From: Leptospira noumeaensis
Lineage (GTDB): Bacteria > Spirochaetota > Leptospiria > Leptospirales > Leptospiraceae
DNA: 64,000 bases
Assembly: GCF_004770765.1 (NCBI RefSeq)
Contig: NZ_RQFK01000007.1
Location: forward strand, 267,700-331,699
Direction: 5' to 3'
The notes under the pieces were generated by a model that did no database searches, was not told where the DNA came from, and saw only the letters and a list, made by a program, of their open reading frames with translations. Of the stretch, positions 10,405 to 20,936 are shown one piece after another (the first letter of the stretch is position 1; each line of letters begins with the position of its first letter). Position numbers and translations under genes: made by a program.

Positions 10405-10934
10405 TCTGACCTCTCAAATAAAACTCTAAACATTTTGCCCGATAGATTCAAAAGGCTTTTTTGGACGAGAACATGGATTTTCGTATTGATCCGATCCACA
10501 GAAAAAGGGATGGAATCAAATAGTGGGGTGACTACGTAGTTTTCGTAGAGATTCGGATAATGCCGATTTTCATCCACCACCCGGCCACGAAAAGTTTCTA
10601 TGACCTTCATCATCACCCGTTTGTCTTCCCGGGAGAGGACAAGACCTTCCATTGGTTTTAGGAATCGTAAGGTAAAACCTTGGATACCGTTGCCTTCAAT
10701 TTTGGGAATGGCGTCGATATGGCCTTTTTCTTTCAAAAATAAAAGTGCTTCGTTCAGTTTGACGGGGTAAGGGGAGTCTTCTAAGTGGATATAGTCTCCT
10801 CTTGTGATCATCTCCGCATGTTTTTGGAAATGAACACCATCCGAATAGTAAAGCAGTTTCGCCAAATCCAGGCGGGCTCTACCATTGGGTGATTTTTCGA
10901 GGATCCAAAGGACCGCATGATAAAGTTTCTCCAT
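10401..10934 (-). CDS. Panacea-like (SocA/DUF4065-type) protein, tentative
   Basis: 177 residues. The N-terminal part ([16 protein letters not shown], then a block ending [13 protein letters not shown]) resembles the Panacea/SocA fold, whose members start with a KLLYYAD-type helix and serve as antitoxins or proteolytic adaptors. The C-terminal half is unassigned. No toxin gene adjoins; the downstream partner is panD, coupled by a 4-base overlap. Its start region overlaps the divergent lipB start by 18 bases. The family call is weak; the gene itself is convincing. Confidence 0.7.
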   Translation of the reverse strand: MEKLYHAVLWILEKSPNGRARLDLAKLLYYSDGVHFQKHAEMITRGDYIHLEDSPYPVKLNEALLFLKEKGHIDAIPKIEGNGIQGFTLRFLKPMEGLVLSREDKRVMMKVIETFRGRVVDENRHYPNLYENYVVTPLFDSIPFSVDRINTKIHVLVQKSLLNLSGKMFRVLFERSE

Positions 10935-11576
10935 CGAAAAGGACTTCCTTCCTACCTATTTCCTTCAATCGTTCCTTACAAAAGATACGTGAATTTCCAG
11001 GAAAATTCCAGGAAAAATCGAAGGGAATCCATGCTCTTTTTAGAACACAGTCCATGTTTAACAGGGGGCATAGGTGCGAAAGCGGAAAATCTTTTGGTTT
11101 CTCCGACTCACCTTTCGGCTCTTGGGGTAGAACTTGTGACTTTGCCAAGAGGTGGGGATTTTACAGCCCATGAACCGGGTCAAATTGTAGGATACCTGCA
11201 CGTTGATTTGAAAAAAAGAAATATAAGTCTGGGAGATTTTTTACGAGCACTAAACGAAAGTTTGGTGGTATCCATTCAAAAAACTTGGGATCTTTCTGTG
11301 GAAGAAAATCCAAAAGCACCGGGTCTTTATACAGTGGAGGCACCCAAATTAAAACTAGTCTCCGAAGGGATTTATGCGAAGTCTTATTTCACTAGTTTTG
11401 GATTTGCTTTGAATGGTGCGAACAATCTATCTACCTTTTCTCTCATCAATCCTTGTGGTGCCAAGTCGGAAGATATGACATCCCTCCTGGCGTTGGGAAA
11501 AGATATGGATTTCCCGAAGAAACGACGGGAATTTGTAGAAGAATTTGCCTCTAGATTTATAGACTCACTCAGATAA
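10917..11576 (+). CDS. lipB: Octanoyltransferase LipB
   Basis: 219 residues. It moves octanoyl from acyl-carrier protein to lipoyl domains, the first step of lipoate assembly. The motif RGGDFTAHEPGQIVGY and the catalytic-cysteine block LINPCGAKSEDMTSL are present, as is the EHSPCLTGGIGA motif near residues 43-54. The ATG at 10917 is chosen because the conserved N-terminal QEN-RKNRRESMLFLEH helix needs the upstream sequence; a later ATG at 11031 would cut it off. This start overlaps the divergent gene. Confidence 0.92.
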   Translation: MIKFLHRKGLPSYLFPSIVPYKRYVNFQENSRKNRRESMLFLEHSPCLTGGIGAKAENLLVSPTHLSALGVELVTLPRGGDFTAHEPGQIVGYLHVDLKKRNISLGDFLRALNESLVVSIQKTWDLSVEENPKAPGLYTVEAPKLKLVSEGIYAKSYFTSFGFALNGANNLSTFSLINPCGAKSEDMTSLLALGKDMDFPKKRREFVEEFASRFIDSLR

Positions 11577-11636
11577 TTTCCTTTGTATTTTCCTCTGTAA
11601 TTCTTTGGATTTGGCCGAAAGGTATAAGGGGGATCT

Positions 11637-12638
11637 ATGAAATATTCACGTTTTTTTCTATCTTTTATCCTTTTCTTTTTCCTCTGTGAAACTTTGGCCC
11701 TCAGTGCCGTGGTTTGGACTTTTTATGAATCTTTACAAAATGCTCTCACCCAAGAACAATTTGTTTCTGATCACAGAGCTCGTGATCTAACCCTTGCACT
11801 TGCAAAAAGTTCCGAACAAAGGTTGAATCACGAAGGTTATTTGGAACTTGAAAAAATGTTCCATCGTTATGTGGAACAATCCAAAAACGATCCAGAAGAG
11901 TTTCACATTCAAAAAATTAGTTTGTTCGCAGCGGATGCCATACTTCTTGTTTCTACAGATACCATTTATACACCGGATGAATTGAAAAAAAGAAAACCGG
12001 ATGAGGAACTACTCCATTCTCCTTTTTTTAAAAAAGGAATTCGGATGAAAAAATGGGAATGGTCGGAAGCAGAAAACGGTGAAAATCCAATCTTAAATTC
12101 CAAACGTGATCCCAAAATTCGTTCCGGGTTTGAATGGGTTCTTTCTTATTTGCCTTTAGCTAAATCCAATACCGTTAGGCTCACTTCCCCTCTTTACAAA
12201 CCGGGAACCCTAGATGTATCGGGTCTTGTGATTTTGGTTTATGAAAGAGGGAACTTAGGATTACTTTTTGAAAACCAATGGAAACTTGTAGAGTGGATGG
12301 TTTTTAATTATATATTATTTGCTTTTGTTGTGAGTTTGATTTTGACTGGTTCGTTTGTCGCATATACAATGTTAGTAGCAAAAGACTCGGCGGTTACTCC
12401 AAAAGAATCTTCTAACCTTCCTTTGTTTGAGAAAAAAACAGTCGAACCAAAAGAAAGTAATTTGGAGCCAGTCTTGGATCTAACGGAAAATTCAAATCAG
12501 GATCTGATGAGTCCAATGGAAGTAGAACTTAAGGAAGAGGGAAACGAAGTAGAAATCCTTTCCGAAGGCCCACTTGTTTCAACAATTTCTCCAGATTCCC
12601 ACCAAACACCGATTCGCGATGCGATCTTTTTAGGATAA
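11637..12638 (+). CDS. Membrane protein with extracytoplasmic sensor-like domain
   Basis: 333 residues. A signal-anchor helix (residues 5-30) is followed by about 190 extracytoplasmic residues and a second helix (about 218-243, VFNYILFAFVVSLILTGSFVAY), then a 90-residue acidic cytoplasmic tail. The two-helix, periplasmic-loop layout resembles sensory proteins, but the tail has no kinase, cyclase or HAMP-like domain I can see. It is the first gene of a tight operon: 3 bases to a STAS/zinc-ribbon gene and then murJ. Function unknown. Confidence 0.8.
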   Translation: MKYSRFFLSFILFFFLCETLALSAVVWTFYESLQNALTQEQFVSDHRARDLTLALAKSSEQRLNHEGYLELEKMFHRYVEQSKNDPEEFHIQKISLFAADAILLVSTDTIYTPDELKKRKPDEELLHSPFFKKGIRMKKWEWSEAENGENPILNSKRDPKIRSGFEWVLSYLPLAKSNTVRLTSPLYKPGTLDVSGLVILVYERGNLGLLFENQWKLVEWMVFNYILFAFVVSLILTGSFVAYTMLVAKDSAVTPKESSNLPLFEKKTVEPKESNLEPVLDLTENSNQDLMSPMEVELKEEGNEVEILSEGPLVSTISPDSHQTPIRDAIFLG

Positions 12639-12641
12639 ATT

Positions 12642-13502
12642 ATGGAAGCCCAAGATAAAGTATTTTCAATCCAGTTGAAAGGTGGTTTGGACGGATCCAG
12701 TGCTGAGGATTTTTATCGATATTTCGAGTCACAACTAAACAAAGGGTATCGTAAGTTTTTATTTCAATTTGGTGCTTTGGATTTTATCACATCGAATGGA
12801 ATTAGTATCCTTGTGAAAATTCACAAACAAATTAGAAAAGTAGGCGCTGTATACGCGATCTACGGAGTGAAACAAGAAATTGAAGATGTTTTGAGTTTGG
12901 TCGGATTATTTGATAAACTTCCGATCTTTCGCGGCCATTCCCAAGCGGAATCTTTTCTTTTGCAAATGGACCCGAATGGCTCGAGTCCAAAAGAATCCAA
13001 ACCTGCGGCTAAAGGAGAACCTTCTTCTTTACAGTCGCCAGATCCAAACCGGATCCGTTTTTATTTCACAGGAAAGTCTAAAGATAAAGATTCGGTTTCT
13101 AGTTCGAATGAATTTGTTTCTAAATTAGAATCAATTCCAGGCTCGGAAGAAAGTTCTGTAGCACAGAAATCCAGCTCCTCGCCTATGGAATCGGTTCTGG
13201 AAGAAAAACTAAATAGCCTGCGGTTAGAAATCAAAGAAACCCTAAATCATGAATTGGAAAGAAGGTTTGCCGTTTATAAATCTTCACCGGAATCGGAGGA
13301 AAAACGAATCACTATCCCAAGTTACATCCAATCCAAAACCAAACAATTGGAAGCTGTGGAACGAATCATCCAATGTGAAGTTTGTGGGACAAGGTTACGA
13401 ATCCATAAATTTGGAAAACACGAATGTCCAGGTTGTTCGACTCAGTTCCAGATGAGCCCTGGTGGTTCTATCCGTTTTCTTGAAAAATTGAATCCCCTCT
13501 AA
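12642..13502 (+). CDS. STAS-domain protein with C-terminal zinc ribbon
   Basis: 286 residues. Residues 1-105 form a STAS domain of the anti-sigma-factor-antagonist type (FQFGALDFITSNGISILVKI), a fold that binds kinases or regulators and can be phosphorylated on Ser. A low-complexity serine-rich linker (110-200), a charged helix and a small zinc ribbon (CEVCGTRLRIHKFGKHECPGC) follow. The STAS-plus-ribbon fusion is unusual, and the ribbon suggests nucleic-acid or protein contact. It is cotranscribed with the membrane sensor upstream and murJ downstream. Confidence 0.85.
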   Translation: MEAQDKVFSIQLKGGLDGSSAEDFYRYFESQLNKGYRKFLFQFGALDFITSNGISILVKIHKQIRKVGAVYAIYGVKQEIEDVLSLVGLFDKLPIFRGHSQAESFLLQMDPNGSSPKESKPAAKGEPSSLQSPDPNRIRFYFTGKSKDKDSVSSSNEFVSKLESIPGSEESSVAQKSSSSPMESVLEEKLNSLRLEIKETLNHELERRFAVYKSSPESEEKRITIPSYIQSKTKQLEAVERIIQCEVCGTRLRIHKFGKHECPGCSTQFQMSPGGSIRFLEKLNPL

Positions 13503-13513
13503 ATTCTGGTTTT

Positions 13514-15136
13514 ATGACGAAACAATCTGGAGGGAGTGTATCAAGTGCGAGACGGTCACTGGCTCTTTCTTTTTATACCTTCTTATCTCGCATTTTAGGC
13601 CTTGTTCGTGACCATTTTATGGCTGTTAGTTTTGGAACAGGAATGGTTGCCTCTGCGTTTAGTGTAGCTTACCGCCTTCCCAATATGTTTCGTAACCTTC
13701 TTGCGGAAGGGACACTCAGCCAATCCTTTATGCCTATTTTTTCTGAATATGAAAAGATGGGTGTAATGGAAGCTCGAGTGATGGCAGGAACGGTTTTAAG
13801 TTTTCTTTTCCTCTGTTTGTCTCTTTTTGTAGCTCTCTTTTGGTTTTTTGCGGCTGGGTTTTTACCTGCCCTTGTGGGTGGATCTCCTGAATACGGGAAT
13901 CTTGTCGTAGAACTTTCGTTAGTATTGTTTTTTCTAATTATGACAGCGAGTTTGTCTTCGATTTTTATGTCGATTTCCAATTCCCATCATAATTATTTTG
14001 TGCCTTCACTTTCTCCCATCATCCTTAACTTTAGTTATTTGATCGTTTTTATTTTTGTTTTCCCGTTCTATCATGAAATCAGAGATAAGGTTTTTCTTTT
14101 GGCATATGGAATTGTAACCGGAGGAGTGGTGCAACTTCTGGTGCAAGGTTGGTATGTTTATCAAAATGGATTTGGTCCTATCTTTCGATTGAATTTAAAA
14201 CATCCGGCCATTCGTAAAATTTTTAAACTCATGTTACCAGCGGCTCTTGGGGGAAGTTTCTATCAGATTGGACTTCTTGTGGATATTTTCCTAGCCAATT
14301 ACATCCAAAACCAAAACCCAGGACTTGGTGCCGTGGTGAGTTTGGATTACGCACAAAGGCTTGTCCAACTTCCAACGGGAATCATTGGGGTGGCACTTGC
14401 GACTACCATCTTACCATCACTTTTAAAAGACCTAAGGGAAGGGCGTGAAGAGAATGTTCCCAAAGAAATTGCTGATGTTTTGTCGTTTGCATTTTTTTTG
14501 ACACTCCCAGCAAGCATTGGTTTGGCGGTATTAGGGGAAACCGTTTTGGATTCGATTTATTTTGGAGGTCGTTGGGATCATTTGGCAACGATCACTGCAT
14601 TTTATCCTTTGGTGTTTTATTCTTTTGCGATTCCTTTTTATAGTATCAATAAAGTTTTGGTTTCTTCTTATTATGCTTTTTCCGATACAAAAACTCCGTT
14701 ACGAATCCAACTAGTTTCATTTTTCTTAAGTGTTGTTGTCAGTATCAGTCTGATGTATTTTTTAAAACATTCGGCGATTGCTTTGGCCTCGGCTTTATCT
14801 GCTTTTGTTACTTCATTGTTTTTGTTGTTTTATTTAAAATCACACCAAGTGAAAATTCCATTTCTAACCGTTTGGCGGCGTGTGATTCAAATGGTACCGG
14901 CACTTTTTGGCCTTCTTGTTTGGCTTCTCATTTCAGAATGGTTCGGAAAACCATTCCTTCTGAATTATTTAACAAATGATTGGGGACTTGGATTTGCCAA
15001 TGGGAGTAGGATTTGCCTTGTGGTATCAATCCTTCCAGCGGTTATGATTTATTTTGTCACAGCAAGTGTGACAAAAATTCCTGAATCAGAAATCATCCTT
15101 GGAAGGTTTCTGAGACGGTTTCGAAAGAAATCGTAA
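13514..15136 (+). CDS. murJ: Lipid II flippase MurJ
   Basis: 540 residues with about 14 transmembrane helices in the MATE/MOP pattern. MurJ flips the peptidoglycan precursor lipid II across the inner membrane. Family blocks near the N-terminus (SRILGLVRDHFMAVSFGTG and RLPNMFRNLLAEGTLSQSF) carry the arginines lining the cavity. It follows the STAS/zinc-ribbon gene by 11 bases, so the operon links a possible sensor, a STAS regulator and cell-wall precursor export. Confidence 0.95.
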   Translation: MTKQSGGSVSSARRSLALSFYTFLSRILGLVRDHFMAVSFGTGMVASAFSVAYRLPNMFRNLLAEGTLSQSFMPIFSEYEKMGVMEARVMAGTVLSFLFLCLSLFVALFWFFAAGFLPALVGGSPEYGNLVVELSLVLFFLIMTASLSSIFMSISNSHHNYFVPSLSPIILNFSYLIVFIFVFPFYHEIRDKVFLLAYGIVTGGVVQLLVQGWYVYQNGFGPIFRLNLKHPAIRKIFKLMLPAALGGSFYQIGLLVDIFLANYIQNQNPGLGAVVSLDYAQRLVQLPTGIIGVALATTILPSLLKDLREGREENVPKEIADVLSFAFFLTLPASIGLAVLGETVLDSIYFGGRWDHLATITAFYPLVFYSFAIPFYSINKVLVSSYYAFSDTKTPLRIQLVSFFLSVVVSISLMYFLKHSAIALASALSAFVTSLFLLFYLKSHQVKIPFLTVWRRVIQMVPALFGLLVWLLISEWFGKPFLLNYLTNDWGLGFANGSRICLVVSILPAVMIYFVTASVTKIPESEIILGRFLRRFRKKS

Positions 15137-15208
15137 TAGTAACCAAACTTCTCAGAAATTTAAGGTTTGCTCTTATCTCAGTGGGTGTGTGGTACTTGCG
15201 CGAAATAA

Positions 15209-15238
15209 GAAGGATTGATTGAATCAAAAAAATCCTTC
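15209..15238 (+). terminator. Weak hairpin after murJ
   Basis: GAAGGATT and AATCCTTC pair around a 14-base loop that itself contains GATTGAATC. There is no clean T-run, and the spot lies between convergent murJ and ileS. It is a candidate terminator only. Confidence 0.35.
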
Positions 15239-15308
15239 GCTCTAGGTTTACACAAACAGCGATGGATCTTTATCTTATGCTCGAACGAAGGTCGGTAGGG
15301 CTTTCGTT

Positions 15309-18059
15309 TTAGTTCGGCGAAAGTTTGGAAACAACACTCTCACAGCGACCACAAAGTTTTCCTTCCGCTTCCGATACATGACGCCAACATCTTGGGCATT
15401 CATGATGGCGAGGTTTTCGGATTTGGATGGAATCTTTTTCCCCTTTCCATTCCGAGAAAACTTCTCGAATTTCAGAAGTATCAAAACTCACTTCGGAAAC
15501 CACAAAGAATAAACTAAGATCTTCATTTTTTAATCCCGTGGACTTTAGTGAATCACCAGAAACAAATACTTCTGCTTCTAATGACTTACCAAGTTTGCCA
15601 AGTTTTCTTGCTTCTTCTAAGGCTTTTTGCACCACTTCTTTAGTTTCAAAAACTGGAGCCAATTTTGTTTCGAGTTCAGAATCCAAAAAGGAAGAGAGTT
15701 CAGAAAAATCAGAATAAAATACAGAATCTTTCAATCCAAATTCAGACCATACTTCTTCCGTTGTGAAAGAAAGGATGGGAGCAAGTAGTTTGGATAAAGT
15801 TTCTAAAATGAGAGCTAGGGCATATTCAGAAGACTTTCTAGTTTTCGAATCTTTGGCATCACAGTACATTCTGTCCCGAATGATTTCAAAGTAATCTTGG
15901 GATAAGTCTACTGTACAAAAAACCAAAACTCGATGATAGACTTGGTGGAAGTGGTAGTTCTCATATAGTTTTTTCACGTCTTCATTTAGTTTTGCTAACT
16001 TATGAAGATAATACCTATCAATCGGTTCTAAATCTTCTTTTTTGAGATTCCACTGAAGTGTTTCTGCCTTTGTATTTCCTAAAAGATAACGGAAAGTGTT
16101 TCTAATCTTACGATACGCTTCGGCTACTGTTTTGATAGAATCTTTTCCGATTTTGACATCGTCACGGAAATCTTGGGTGGAAACCCAAAGTCTTAGGATA
16201 TCGGCCCCGTATTGGTTGATGATGTCGGTTGTGGGATTGATTACGTTCCCAAGAGATTTGGACATAGCATGTCCTTTTTCATCTAACACATAACCATGGG
16301 TAAGGACAGATTTATAAGGTGGTTTTTTTCTGATGGCCATGGATGGCCAAAGAGAAGATTGAAACCAACCTCTATGTTGGTCAGATCCTTCCAAATACAA
16401 ATCTGCAGGTTCGCGGTCGAGTGAATCGCCAAACACGGCAAAACTGGAAACTCCCGAATCAAACCAAACATCCAAAATATCTTTGTCTTGTTTGAGATCA
16501 TCCGATCCGCATTTGGAACATTTGGTTCCTTCTGGTAAAAGGTCTTTTGCCTCTCTTTCATACCAAACTTCGATTCCTTCTTTTTTTACAATTTGGATGA
16601 AGTGCTGTATTGTTTTGTCATCAAGGTGAGTGAATCCACAAGATTTACAAGTAAAGGATGGGATGGGAACTCCCCAGTTCCTTTGTCTCGACAAACACCA
16701 GTCAGGTCTAGATTCGACCATAGAACGGATCCGCGTGATCCCCCAATCTGGAATCCATTGTACTTTGTCGATAGCTTTAAGAGAATCTTCTCTGAGGCCT
16801 GCATGATCGATTGAAAAAAACCATTGTGGGGTCGCACGAAAGATGAGTGGTTTTTTACTCCTCCAACTATGGGGATAGGAGTGAGTGAATTCAGAATAGT
16901 GGACGAGGGCGTTTTTTTCACGGAGGAGTTCCACAATTTTTGGATTGGCATCCCAAATTTTGATCCCCTTCATCATTTCGAATTCGTCCGTGTAACGGCC
17001 GTAATCGTCTACTGGTGAAAGTGGAGGGAGGCCTGCCGCTGTTCCCACACGGTAGTCGTCTGTTCCGTGGCCTGGGGCCGTGTGAACACAACCCGTTCCC
17101 GCATCCAGTGTCACATGGTTTCCAAAAAGAGGAATAGATTCACGATCGATAAACGGGTGTAAGAAGGTCATTTTTCCAAGTTCTGCACTCGTTAAAGATT
17201 TGATCTTAGTGAGAGTGATCCCTGTTTTTTGTTCCACTGCTTCTTTGAGTCCATCGGCAAGGATGAGCCTTCCGTGTGTATCGGATTGGAAAAGAGAATA
17301 GTCCAAATCTTCATTAAAACAAATCGCAAGGTTTGCCGGGAGTGTCCAAGGAGTGGTTGTCCAGATTAGGCAATAAGTATCTTTTTCGCCCTTTACGGCA
17401 AACTTCACATAAATGGAAGGGGAAACATGGTTTTGGTATTCGATTTCTGCTTCTGCATGGGCAGTTGCTAGATCAATACACCAATACACAGGTTTTTTTC
17501 CTTTGTAGATATATCCTTTTTCAAAGAGAGATCCAAATACCTCTACAATCCTTGCTTCAAATTCTGGAGCCATGGTGAGGTATTTATGATCTTCTTCCCA
17601 GAAACATAAAAATCGGCTGAGATCTTCGCCTTGTTTCCCAACAAATTCTGCCGCATACTCACGGCATTTTTTTCGAAGTTCACTTGGGCTCGTGTTCCTT
17701 GCTTCTTTTCCAAGATTCTTTAACACCTGTACTTCGATCGGGAGACCATGGCAGTCCCAACCAGGAATCATATCGGTTTGGAAACCAGAAAGGGTTTTGG
17801 ATTTAACAATGATATCTTTGAGAATTTTATTGAGAGAGTGGCCCACATGGAAATTTCCATTGGCATAAGGGGGTCCATCGTGTAATACAAACGAAGGTTT
17901 GGATTTACGAATCTCCTTCATGGTTTGGAAAACTTTTTTGTCTTTCCAAATCTTAATTTGACCTGGCTCACGATTTGCCAGGTCGGCTTTCATGGGAAAG
18001 TTGGTCTGCGGTAGGAGAACCGTTTTAGAATAGGGATTTTCCGTTTCTGGTTTGGCCAT
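15309..18059 (-). CDS. ileS: Isoleucyl-tRNA synthetase
   Basis: 916 residues, full length. It charges tRNA-Ile and edits valine. Class I signatures are present: HVGH at 71-74 (HIGH motif) in [14 protein letters not shown], and the KMSKS-type AMSKSLGN near residue 600. The editing-domain block ([16 protein letters not shown]) and the C-terminal zinc cluster (C888, C891, C903, C906) are intact. It belongs to the eubacterial type sensitive to mupirocin rather than the eukaryote-like type, judging by the C-terminal zinc. Two small envelope genes follow on the same strand. Confidence 0.98.
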   Translation of the reverse strand: MAKPETENPYSKTVLLPQTNFPMKADLANREPGQIKIWKDKKVFQTMKEIRKSKPSFVLHDGPPYANGNFHVGHSLNKILKDIIVKSKTLSGFQTDMIPGWDCHGLPIEVQVLKNLGKEARNTSPSELRKKCREYAAEFVGKQGEDLSRFLCFWEEDHKYLTMAPEFEARIVEVFGSLFEKGYIYKGKKPVYWCIDLATAHAEAEIEYQNHVSPSIYVKFAVKGEKDTYCLIWTTTPWTLPANLAICFNEDLDYSLFQSDTHGRLILADGLKEAVEQKTGITLTKIKSLTSAELGKMTFLHPFIDRESIPLFGNHVTLDAGTGCVHTAPGHGTDDYRVGTAAGLPPLSPVDDYGRYTDEFEMMKGIKIWDANPKIVELLREKNALVHYSEFTHSYPHSWRSKKPLIFRATPQWFFSIDHAGLREDSLKAIDKVQWIPDWGITRIRSMVESRPDWCLSRQRNWGVPIPSFTCKSCGFTHLDDKTIQHFIQIVKKEGIEVWYEREAKDLLPEGTKCSKCGSDDLKQDKDILDVWFDSGVSSFAVFGDSLDREPADLYLEGSDQHRGWFQSSLWPSMAIRKKPPYKSVLTHGYVLDEKGHAMSKSLGNVINPTTDIINQYGADILRLWVSTQDFRDDVKIGKDSIKTVAEAYRKIRNTFRYLLGNTKAETLQWNLKKEDLEPIDRYYLHKLAKLNEDVKKLYENYHFHQVYHRVLVFCTVDLSQDYFEIIRDRMYCDAKDSKTRKSSEYALALILETLSKLLAPILSFTTEEVWSEFGLKDSVFYSDFSELSSFLDSELETKLAPVFETKEVVQKALEEARKLGKLGKSLEAEVFVSGDSLKSTGLKNEDLSLFFVVSEVSFDTSEIREVFSEWKGEKDSIQIRKPRHHECPRCWRHVSEAEGKLCGRCESVVSKLSPN

Positions 18060-18115
18060 ATTAAGACCAATGTTTGGGGTCTAGGCCAAAGAGAAAACGG
18101 AAAAAAACTACGATC

Positions 18116-18745
18116 CTAGAGTTTGACTCGAACCTTGGGGAGTTCGTCCCGAAGTCTCACCACATCCGATTTTTCGAGTAAGGTCTTTTGTAAAACCAGA
18201 TGTTTTAGGTGGTTTAGTTTTGCCAGGTTTTTGGGAAGGGTTTTGTATTCACGCATGAGAGTGAGGTCTAAAATTTCTAAGTTGGGAAGGGTTGCGATCA
18301 CTTCCACATCAGCCTCTGTTAGTTGCACTTTGGTTTCGTCTAGGGCCAAAGTTTTTAGATTTTTCAAACGACTGATGACAGCGGGAATTTCCTTTAGTTC
18401 TGTTCTTCCCAGTAATAAAACTTCCAAGTTTTCTAAGTTCCCGATTTCTTCTGGCAAGGTTTGGATAGGGTTTCCAAAAAGATTTAAAATCTTTAATTGT
18501 TTGAGATTTCCAATTTCTTTAGGGAGAACTTGTAAAGAGTCGTATTGGAGGGTGAGTTCTTCTACCTTTGTTAAATTACCAATGGACGCGGGTAATACTC
18601 CAAATTCTTTGTTGGAAAGATTAAAGACACGGTCTTCTTTATGTTCTAAAATCCATTCTTCTGCATTCACCACTTTTTTGTTACATTGTAAAACTAGAGC
18701 AGTAAGAAATAGGGCAGCCAGTGTTCTGTATATAAAAGACTTCAT
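18116..18745 (-). CDS. Leucine-rich-repeat lipoprotein
   Basis: 209 residues. The N-terminus is a lipoprotein signal (ALFLTALVLQC, lipid on the cysteine near residue 21). Residues 45-205 are leucine-rich repeats of the bacterial LPxxIGNLxxLxxL type (for example LPEEIGNLENLEVLLLG). Such proteins usually bind proteins at the cell surface or in the periplasm; Leptospira genomes carry many. It lies 13 bases downstream of the 725-residue gene on the same strand, so the two may share a transcript. Confidence 0.88.
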   Translation of the reverse strand: MKSFIYRTLAALFLTALVLQCNKKVVNAEEWILEHKEDRVFNLSNKEFGVLPASIGNLTKVEELTLQYDSLQVLPKEIGNLKQLKILNLFGNPIQTLPEEIGNLENLEVLLLGRTELKEIPAVISRLKNLKTLALDETKVQLTEADVEVIATLPNLEILDLTLMREYKTLPKNLAKLNHLKHLVLQKTLLEKSDVVRLRDELPKVRVKL

Positions 18746-18758
18746 AAAACCAATTTTA

Positions 18759-20936
18759 TCATTTCAGATATTTATTATAGCCAAATTCTAATTCTCGAAT
18801 GATAAACTGAATGTAATCCATTTGGTCACGATCTGATTTATAAATACTTGCTTCCTTTCTATAATACTCTGCCAGTTGCGTTCTAAATAAAATGGTGCGA
18901 AAGTCCGCTTTGGATAAAATGAGTTCCTTGGGTCTGTTTTTTAATTGGATGGCTTCTGGAATTTTCATCACTACAGAGATTTGAATGATGGCGTGTTCTA
19001 TCTCTGCCACAATTTTGTTTACCTCTTTTTTCCCATCGGCAGGTGGCAGTTGGACTTTGATATCCTCTACACAATCTTCGATATGGTTTCGTAACCTTTT
19101 GAAATCATAAACCTTCTCTGCGATGCTATTGAATTTTTTGGGATAAATGAATCCTTCTGCTACTTTAGCGATTCCTAGCGTTCGATTTTCTTTAGGAGAT
19201 GTGGATGTTAGTATCTGTTTTTCTGAAACTTGTTTCTTTTTTCCATCATTCCGATAGAGATATCCAAGAGATAAACCCACAAGGAAACTCATAAAAAAAC
19301 CACTCACTATGTATTCTAAAGTTCCCAGGAGTAATGAAACAACTGTAGTCAGTGAGGCCAGTGCTAAAAAAGTAAATACACCGATGGGAACATGAAACTT
19401 TTCTTGGAGGGCAGAAAAAGAAATTCTTGGTTCGGATTTTTCCGATGATACGGAATCGGTTTCTTCTTCTAATTCTTTTTCTGGAACTTCGTCTTTGTCT
19501 ATATTTTCATCTGACCTGTTTTTTAAAATCACACGGATTTGGTCTAGGATCGGAAGTTCATTTCGATAATTGGAATCGGTTTTTGCGAGTGTTAGTGTAT
19601 TTGCCTCTACCTTAGAAAGTTTTTTTTGGTCTAAGGCAAAAAGAATATGAAAGGTATCTTCTTTCATTTCTAAACAACCATAGGTTTCGGAAAGTGCAGT
19701 TACAATTTTTGAGATTGTCTTTGTGGCCTCTGATTCATTTTTAAGGCCAAGAGATTTTATCTCCGACTTTAAATCTAATTTTGTAAGGGTGAGAGTGTTT
19801 GCCGTATTGTCTTCAATTTTTGTTCCTAGAAATTTGATGAGTGTTGTGACGGCTTCTTCAGCATCCTCTTTTTTCTGTTCTTTCAAACGTTTGGAAAGTT
19901 TATCTAAAATGATAAGACTTTCTCTAATGGAATGATTTACCCTTTTGCCTTCATCGGTTGTGATTTTTTCAAAAGGAAATTCTTCTAATAGGGAAGTGAT
20001 TTCAGGAACGAAATTAACACCTGTTTTGAGAAGTGCTTCTGTTGTTCTCGGAATTTTTGATTCTAAGTCCAGGAGTTTGTCTAAAAAACTAGAGTATTTG
20101 TTTTCAGTGGAATATTTTTTCAGATAAGGAAAAGAAAATATTTTTAATCCGTCAAGTTGCACTGCGAGGTGACGCGCATATTCAGGATTATGGGATCCGT
20201 TTGGTAAAATGAGATGGTATCCTGGGATGATTTCCACAAGCCTTGCCGTTTCTTTCCCTCTAGAAATTACATCCATGACAAAGTCTTTCATCGGAATGTA
20301 TCCATATGTTTCCATGGTTTTACGAATCATGGATTCTAGTTCGCTTTCATAACTCAGTTTGGTGGGAAAAAAGTATGGATTCCCTTTTTGGTCAGAACGA
20401 ACAAGACCCGCACCAGGGTTTTCTTCTTCCAGTATAAATTCCCGACCGGCTCTTGATTTCAAAAGTTGGTCAATCAAATCGATACTGTATTTGAAACAAG
20501 CTCTCCGAAAAGGAACAATGTCAGTTTTTTCTTTGTTTTGTGGGGCAATCATACTCACACGCATGTTTAGTTTTTGGTCCACAAGTAAAAAGAAGGGATA
20601 AAAATAAACCACCGCTTCTCTGTTATGTTCTGTTAGTCCCGCAAGTTCTTTGAAGGCTTCGACAATGGCTGCTTGTGATTTATGTGAATCTGTGAGTTGG
20701 ACTTGTTTTGAGAGTAATTCTGGAATGGAATCAACTGTGAGTAACAGCGATGGAGTAATTTCGGCACTGCCATGCATTTCCAATCGTCTATGACGCACTC
20801 GTAATTCTTCTAAGATTGCCTGCGAAGTCATAGAGTAACTTGCTATGTTTTTTGGCAAAGGGATGAAAAAGGAAGGTTCGGTAGTTTCACCAGTGAGTGG
20901 TGTTTCTGAATGAATGGGATCTGAGAATGGTTCCAA
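18759..20936 (-). CDS. Large conserved hypothetical membrane protein
   Basis: 725 residues with no signal peptide. One hydrophobic region with two helices (about 527-570) is the only membrane segment; about 525 residues precede it and about 150 follow. The first 500 residues are charged and helical, with repeats of the phrase LTLTKLDLKSE / LTLAKTDSNYR suggesting duplicated subdomains near 378 and 455. A negatively charged linker (EVPEKELEEETDSVSSEKSE) precedes the helices. No enzyme motif is seen. It is the first gene of a pair with the leucine-rich-repeat lipoprotein. Confidence 0.8.
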   Translation of the reverse strand: MEPFSDPIHSETPLTGETTEPSFFIPLPKNIASYSMTSQAILEELRVRHRRLEMHGSAEITPSLLLTVDSIPELLSKQVQLTDSHKSQAAIVEAFKELAGLTEHNREAVVYFYPFFLLVDQKLNMRVSMIAPQNKEKTDIVPFRRACFKYSIDLIDQLLKSRAGREFILEEENPGAGLVRSDQKGNPYFFPTKLSYESELESMIRKTMETYGYIPMKDFVMDVISRGKETARLVEIIPGYHLILPNGSHNPEYARHLAVQLDGLKIFSFPYLKKYSTENKYSSFLDKLLDLESKIPRTTEALLKTGVNFVPEITSLLEEFPFEKITTDEGKRVNHSIRESLIILDKLSKRLKEQKKEDAEEAVTTLIKFLGTKIEDNTANTLTLTKLDLKSEIKSLGLKNESEATKTISKIVTALSETYGCLEMKEDTFHILFALDQKKLSKVEANTLTLAKTDSNYRNELPILDQIRVILKNRSDENIDKDEVPEKELEEETDSVSSEKSEPRISFSALQEKFHVPIGVFTFLALASLTTVVSLLLGTLEYIVSGFFMSFLVGLSLGYLYRNDGKKKQVSEKQILTSTSPKENRTLGIAKVAEGFIYPKKFNSIAEKVYDFKRLRNHIEDCVEDIKVQLPPADGKKEVNKIVAEIEHAIIQISVVMKIPEAIQLKNRPKELILSKADFRTILFRTQLAEYYRKEASIYKSDRDQMDYIQFIIRELEFGYNKYLK

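Noticed and set aside
15137..15308. Possible tRNA or RNA gene between murJ and ileS
   Set aside because: No cloverleaf arms or conserved T-loop were found.
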